A stretch of DNA of 12,500 bases from Stramonita haemastoma. Lineage: Eukaryota > Mollusca > Gastropoda > Neogastropoda > Muricidae. Positions 7,967 through 12,500 of the stretch are shown one piece after another. The notes below the pieces were generated by a model, which saw only the letters and a program-made list of their open reading frames with translations, was not told the origin of the DNA and did not search any database. Location of the stretch: NCBI GenBank assembly GCA_030674155.1, contig CM060344.1, positions 25,703,131-25,715,630 on the forward strand, read 5' to 3'. Every line of letters begins with the position of its first letter. Positions within the stretch are counted from its first letter, which is position 1. The position numbers and the translations under genes are program-made.

Positions 7967-8390
7967 GACGTGAAATTACTTCATTGCACTGAAAAAATAA
8001 AAGAAAAAAATCATTGTACAGACTTAACAAAGCGTAACCTTATTCTGTTAACAAGCACGGTTTTGATTTATACATACTTCTTCTTCATTAAACACTCATA
8101 TAGCAACTGTTGCTGCCTGTCACAATATGAGCGAAAATACGTTGCATTGCCGTTATTAAGCGTCTGATAAGTCAGGCCCAGCACATCAGACTTCGGCATA
8201 AGAGATAATTGTTGTCTTTTAAATCTTTCTGGGGTGAAAAAGTCAAGAAATGGACCAAGAAGGCAGAAAATAGACAAGAAGTAAGTGACAGGAAGAAAAG
8301 GAACAAGGCAGAAACAAAGAGAGGGATAGAAAAGAGGAAATTTTCTAGTACAGAATTTGGAGAAGGTGAGGGTGCTAGTTCTACGTACAG
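7967..8390. other. Non-coding spacer; weak open frame only
   Basis: Ordinary complex DNA. A plus-strand frame from 8209 gives a lysine- and glutamate-rich stretch and then a proline run from the C16 tract. It is purine-rich low-complexity DNA with no recognised domain and no clear splice context, so I do not call it a gene. Confidence 0.45.
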
Positions 8391-8406
8391 CCCCCCCCCC
8401 CCCCCC
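8391..8406. repeat. C16 homopolymer
   Basis: Sixteen consecutive Cs. A second run of 14 Cs lies at 8835-8848. Both are potential G-rich structures on the minus strand. Confidence 0.9.
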
Positions 8407-8600
8407 AAGGGGGAGATTTATGCATGCCAACCAAAAACAAAGTTACTGATTATTTTACAGTTACTGATGCTACGACTTTTTTTTTTTTTAAAAAGCGTAT
8501 CATCTTCATTGTCTTAATATTCAGCCCCAAAATTTATAATATATAGACTATAACCTTGTTACCGCTCTTATATATATAATTGATATCATGTTTTATGGAG

Positions 8601-9060
<460 letters not shown>

Positions 9061-9152
9061 AGTGTTTGTTGTTGGGGGGTTTGTTGTTGCTGCAATTGTT
9101 GTTATTATTGTTTATGTTGATGCTATTGTTGCGTTTGCTGTTGTTGGGCGTT
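9061..9152. repeat. TTG-rich degenerate trinucleotide tract
   Basis: Loose repeats of GTT/TTG with GCTGCAATTG-like interruptions. On the opposite strand this reads as a glutamine-rich peptide, but without context that is most likely a repeat effect. Confidence 0.75.
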
Positions 9153-9159
9153 CCTCAGC

Positions 9160-9400
9160 TTAACACTCTGGGGGGTCGGTCATCCAGAACATGTACTGTG
9201 TCTGTCTCACTCCATCCCACCTGGGAATCAATCACTGTGAGACTGGTAAGTACACACTGGATGATGAGATGTTTCCGTGTAAAGGCTGTTCTTAGCTACC
9301 TTATTCTTCACCGATCCCGTAGACCATGGGGACACCACTGAAAATTTTACAGCCAGCTTCCTCCACTTCCCACGGTCTTCCCGCTTTCTGTTGCAACTAC
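9160..9400. other. Unclassified segment, possibly an old repeat
   Basis: The composition is more balanced than the surroundings. On the minus strand, near 9395-9320, one frame reads KREDRGKWRKLAVKFSVV, loosely like the C-terminal tail of RTE-type LINE proteins (compare EDRAGWRRLAAESSLM in the LINE here). It is short, isolated and not followed by a clear element end, so I do not call it a LINE fragment. Confidence 0.25.
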
Positions 9401-9419
9401 GTTTTGTTTGGGTTATTTT

Positions 9420-9456
9420 TAAATACCTCGCTATATAAATCGGCAGCCATATTCTG
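9420..9456 (-). mobile_element. Short fragment resembling the SINE 4-type 3' body
   Basis: On the minus strand CAGAATATGGCTGCC (9456-9442) is identical to 1557-1571 on the plus strand. It is followed by ATAGCGAGG, similar to the GGCGAGG after the other copy. The match is too short to assign firmly. Confidence 0.35.
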
Positions 9457-9679
9457 ACGTAATGGGATTTTTTTTTAATAAAAAACTCCTTGAATTGGGG
9501 AGTAATGCTAAGAGCTCGTCTGTAATGGCTGAAGACAATCTCAACACAACATTGTCAAAACACAACACCATGTTAATGTAGACCTTGGCACTGTGCTGAC
9601 GTCAGTAACTGACATACACATGTGTCAGCCTGGACTGTATAGCTAGCAGTGTCGGATAATACATTGAAGAAGAAAATCA
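9457..9679. other. Non-coding spacer with a CTGACGTCAG palindrome
   Basis: Complex sequence. The 10-bp perfect palindrome CTGACGTCAG (9596-9605) contains a CRE/ATF-type TGACGTCA site and is followed by CTGACA...TGTCAG (about 9609-9628). With no gene nearby a regulatory role is only a possibility. Confidence 0.5.
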
Positions 9680-9691
9680 CAAGTGGAACTT
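9680..9691. repeat. Target-site duplication of SINE 4, left copy
   Basis: CAAGTGGAACTT here against CAAGTGGACTT at 10070-10080; they differ by one A. Both sit at the ends of the minus-strand SINE. Confidence 0.7.
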
Positions 9692-10069
9692 TTTTTTCTC
9701 CAATTCTTAGGTTAACCAATGGTGAGATTTTTGCGAATACGACTTTTTTTTTTTTTTTTACCCAACCATGAAGATAGCCGCATTTCGACTTCGTCAATGT
9801 ATGCTGGGTACGTTCATGTTTCTGTAATCCACAGAACGCTGACATGGATTACTGGGTTTTTTGAACGTGCGTGTTTGATTTTCTGTATGTGTTGATACAC
9901 GAAGAATATAAATAAAAGCACTGGCAGGTCTGCACTTGAAGTTGACCTGGGAGAGCGTAAAGATCCCCACCCTTAATTCACCAGGCGCCGCTGAGATTTG
10001 AACACACAACTTTTAAAGACCCATGAAATTGAAGTCGAATGATTTTAACCACTCGGCTATGGTGTCCGT
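9692..10069 (-). mobile_element. tRNA-derived SINE with Leu/Ser-type head (SINE 4)
   Basis: On the minus strand the head reads TAGCCGAGTGGTTAAAATC (A box at 10049-10059), a hallmark of type II leucine or serine tRNAs. The B box GTTCAAATCTC is at 9993-10003. The 56-base distance between the boxes is long and fits a tRNA with an extended variable arm. The body has AGCGGCGCCTGGTGAATTAA and a hairpin CAGGTC/GACCTG (plus-strand 9924-9929 and 9944-9949). It continues with GTAATCCATGTCAGCG, TACCCAGCATACATTG and ATGCGGCTATCTTCATGG. Two A-rich runs follow (T runs on the plus strand), the last at the 3' end. Near-identical 11-12 bp flanks mark a target-site duplication. It resembles a SINE family I recall from gastropods. 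Confidence 0.87.
9993..10059 (-). promoter_or_regulatory. Internal Pol III promoter of SINE 4
   Basis: A box TAGCCGAGTGG (10049-10059) is at consensus. B box GTTCAAATC (9993-10003) differs mildly from GTTCGAATC. The spacing matches type II tRNA genes. Confidence 0.7.
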
Positions 10070-10080
10070 CAAGTGGACTT
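10070..10080. repeat. Target-site duplication of SINE 4, right copy
   Basis: CAAGTGGACTT, matching 9680-9691 apart from a one-base length difference. Confidence 0.7.
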
Positions 10081-10535
10081 GATAACTCTGTTTAAAACAA
10101 AGGAAGCATTTTAATTCGTGAAAAAATGTTCATTTTTAGATTAAAAAAAACAGAAACCAAACAACAACAACGTGTTCATTTTTTTCATGTACAAAAAAAG
10201 CTACTTAAAATACGGTTAATTTTTTTTTAAGGATTAGCCAACAAGTATACAGCTTAAAGTAGCACGGGTAATTATTAAAGTTTTAACCGTGACTTATTAT
10301 TGTAACAATGGTAATTTTTGGCTCTTCTGCACCAAAAAAGATGTGGTTTGTTCTTTTGCTATTCAGAACCTGAATTGACTTGACAAGGGCAATGAAGTAT
10401 TTCATTCTGTAAATAATTAGTTTTCATTAATACTGTCAGATTAGAAAATCACAGTTTTTTCTTCCATCACATTATCTTTCTGTCTCACCTTGCACGCTCA
10501 TGAATGCATGCTTGGAGATGTACGCCCACGCGCGG
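10081..10535. other. AT-rich non-coding spacer
   Basis: AT-rich complex sequence with several A or T runs. I see no tRNA, element ends or credible open frame. Confidence 0.55.
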
Positions 10536-10571
<36 letters not shown>

Positions 10572-10574
10572 CAC

Positions 10575-10650
<76 letters not shown>
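10536..10650. repeat. (CA)n microsatellite
   Basis: CA units interrupted once by ACACAAAACACA near 10568-10582. The histidine/threonine open frames over it are repeat effects. Confidence 0.95.
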
Positions 10651-10651
<1 letters not shown>

Positions 10652-10849
10652 CCACACAGACACTGACTGCAAAGTCAACATATCACAAACAGACAAAAAA
10701 GATCATTACGATAAAATACAGCCATTTCATAATCAACATATAAAAAATAAAATGATCACAGTTGGTATAGCATGTATATTCATTCATTATCGACAGAAAA
10801 AGTCATATATCACAGATTTTCGCTTTTTCCTTGAAGAAACACATATGCA
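10651..10849. other. Non-coding spacer
   Basis: AT-rich complex DNA without recognised features. The degenerate minisatellite begins at its right end. Confidence 0.5.
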
Positions 10850-11236
10850 CATCAATATTTCCAACAATCGCATTTTCAACACACACACGCACGCACACAT
10901 ACACACACACTTACATACACACACGCGCGCGCGCACGCAAACACACACACACACACATCAACATTCACATCAATCACATATTCAATACAAGCATAAATAC
11001 ACACATCAACATTTCCATTTTCAACACAAACATACACACATCAACATTTCCAACATTTGCATTTTCAACACAGACATACACACATCAGCATTTCCAAGAA
11101 TCGTATTTTCAGTACAAACATGAAAGCACTCTAATTAATATTTCCAACGGTCGTATGTTCAATACACGCAAAAATACAAACATCAATAATGTCACACAAT
11201 TGTATTTTAAGACGAACACACACACATACACACACA

Positions 11237-11284
<48 letters not shown>

Positions 11285-11400
11285 CACCACACACACACAC
11301 ACCACACACACACACACACATACATACATACATCTACACACACACACCAATAATGATTATTTCCAAGGGTTATTTCTCTACACGCTATACACATCAAAAT
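10850..11400 (+). repeat. Degenerate minisatellite (units about 35-50 bp) with embedded CA/CGCA arrays
   Basis: A unit of the form CATCAACATTTCCAAC, then a CGCATTTTCAACACA-like part and ACATACACA, recurs. CATCAA or its variants start at 10850, 10955, 11004, 11039, 11083, about 11133 (TTAATATTTCC) and 11181, with weaker echoes near 11345 and 11390. The long first gap and the 11213-11345 section are filled by expanded CA, CGCA and GCGC runs. Unit lengths vary and are not multiples of three, so it is not coding. Confidence 0.75.
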
Positions 11401-11720
11401 GCAAAAGGGTATCTTTCTAATCCAGATTTCTCTGGTCTCGTGGCGAATAAATACACAACAAGTTTTGACTGACATTGGTAGGAATTTGCACAAGTAAGTC
11501 ATTACTGTCATCCCAAATGAGGCGTTGCTGTTGTTGTTATTGTTGTTGGCTTTTTTTCAATCGTCACATTCACACAGGAGTGTATCAAAGAGGGTCTCTT
11601 TCGCGTGTTGTACTTCGTTCCATTTCGCTCTTTTAACCTTTGTGGTCTATTTCATACATGAAATGATAAAAGTTATGTCTATTTCAAGTGTGTGTTTTTT
11701 TAAAGATCATTTTTTTTATA
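11401..11720. other. Non-coding spacer
   Basis: Complex sequence with a short TTG-rich patch near 11526-11548. No gene or element is recognised. Confidence 0.5.
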
Positions 11721-11854
11721 GTAGTGGTGGTGGTGGTGGTGGTGTGTGGTGGTGGTGGTGGTATGTGTGTGTGTGTGTATGTGTGTTGTGTGCTGTGTTG
11801 TGTTGTGCGTGCGTGCGTACTGCTGCGTGCGTGCGTGCGTGCGTGCGTGCGTGT
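11721..11854. repeat. (GGT)n-(GT)n-(GCGT)n microsatellite
   Basis: GGT units (11721-11760) pass into GT with TTGTG breaks and then about eight GCGT units (11824-11852). Simple sequence, open in several frames by chance. Confidence 0.93.
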
Positions 11855-11984
11855 CACTCGAAAACGAGATTAATATGAAAGATCTCTTATTCCTCCGCTC
11901 GTTTACTTTTCTGTCATCATTTCGTTTGCTTTGTATTCTCGAAAAGAAAAAAAGAAAATGATTGGCACTGACCCAGTACACATA

Positions 11985-12361
11985 CACAAAGCTCACAATC
12001 TCCATCTCCAAACCACACAAATACTGACAGTCTCCATGATCTCCAGTGAACACAAAGATGACGGCACAGTCTCTGTCTCTCTGTGTCACACAAAGCTGAC
12101 AATCTCCATCTTTGTGTCACACAAAGCTGACATTCTCTATTTCCTTCTCATACAAAGCTGGTAGCCTCTATGATTGTGTGAGTCTCACAAAGCTGACAAT
12201 CTCCATCTTTGTGTCAAACAAAGCGATAGTCTCTCTGTCTCTGTGTCACACAAAGCTGACAATTTCCATCTTTGTGTCAAACAAAGCTGATAGTCTCATC
12301 TCTAGGTCACTCAAAGTTGGCACATAGCCCCATCTCTGTGTCACACAAAGTTGCCAATCGA
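11985..12361 (+). repeat. 31-bp minisatellite, about 12 units
   Basis: Units start at 11985, 12016, 12051, 12089, 12120, 12151, 12186, 12217, 12249, 12280, 12310 and 12344. Lengths are 30-38 bp, five of the eleven full units being exactly 31. The best units read CACAAAGCTGACAATCTCC followed by ATCTTTGTGTCA. The outer units are more diverged than the central ones. Unit junctions create the inverted repeat CTTTGTGTCACACAAAG, perfect at 12110-12126 and near-perfect at others. Because 31 is not a multiple of three, the repeated peptides seen in translation do not indicate a gene. Confidence 0.9.
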
Positions 12362-12387
12362 CCCCCTCCTCTCTCTCTCCTCTTCTC

Positions 12388-12486
<99 letters not shown>

Positions 12487-12487
12487 A
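12362..12487. repeat. (CT)n followed by (CA)n microsatellite
   Basis: CCTCTCT-type degenerate pyrimidine repeats lead to about 40 pure CT units and then about nine CA units (12469-12487). It directly follows the last minisatellite unit. Confidence 0.95.
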
Positions 12488-12500
12488 CAGACCTGACAAT

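Noticed and set aside
8209..8517. 102-residue Lys/Glu-rich open frame
   Set aside because: Purine-rich low complexity plus a C16 run reading as proline; no domain, no splice or start context.
9061..9152. Polyglutamine coding exon on the minus strand
   Set aside because: Degenerate trinucleotide tract without an extended frame or neighbouring exon signals.
9596..9605. CRE/ATF palindrome CTGACGTCAG as a promoter element
   Set aside because: No gene nearby and a single 10-bp site; recorded only within the spacer entry.
12112..12327. Repeated peptide CHTKLTISIFV suggesting a repeat protein
   Set aside because: It comes from a 31-bp minisatellite; the unit length is not a multiple of three, so the frame drifts.
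11985..12361. CRISPR-like array
   Set aside because: Units are contiguous and diverged without unique spacers, and the context is an animal genome.

Overview
This is a stretch of animal nuclear DNA that is repeat-rich and carries no host gene I can support. The only protein-coding homology is a minus-strand, 5'-truncated LINE reverse transcriptase (5960-7782). Around it lie several tRNA-derived SINEs, two minisatellites and many microsatellites. The SINE cores and the LINE protein resemble repeats I associate with marine lophotrochozoans, most likely a caenogastropod or other mollusc. That assignment is an inference from memory and was not searched. No operon, bacterial gene, CRISPR array, rRNA or intact tRNA gene was seen.

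Layout: 1-870 holds TG/TA and GATA/GGCA/GACA microsatellites and poly-A. 1168-2290 is a SINE cluster: a minus-strand SINE (1168-1507), a 3' fragment of another family (1552-1640), and a plus-strand SINE whose tRNA head is split in its anticodon loop by a second, minus-strand SINE (1729-2053). 2291-4165 is mostly simple repeats. It also has a 58-bp direct repeat (2635 and 3014) and the 3' end of a retroelement with a (TTGCC)7 tail (about 3140-3265). 4166-4540 is unique and non-coding. 4541-5843 is a compound of GGTA, GACA, GATA and GAAA arrays with a 148-bp higher-order duplication.

5950-7792 is the LINE with a perfect 10-bp target-site duplication. 7793-9650 is spacer DNA with CA/CGCA, GA and C-tract repeats and an unclassified segment at 9160-9400. 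9680-10080 is a minus-strand SINE with a leucine/serine-type tRNA head and an 11-12 bp target-site duplication. 10081-12500 holds (CA)n, a degenerate 35-50 bp minisatellite, GGT/GT/GCGT repeats, a 31-bp minisatellite with palindromic unit junctions, and a terminal (CT)n(CA)n.

The elements plausibly depend on each other. SINEs are copied by partner LINE reverse transcriptases, and one SINE here shares a conserved 3' hairpin with a separate retroelement 3' end. Several simple-repeat arrays start next to retroelement tails. The many long open frames elsewhere are products of stop-free microsatellites and were not annotated as genes.
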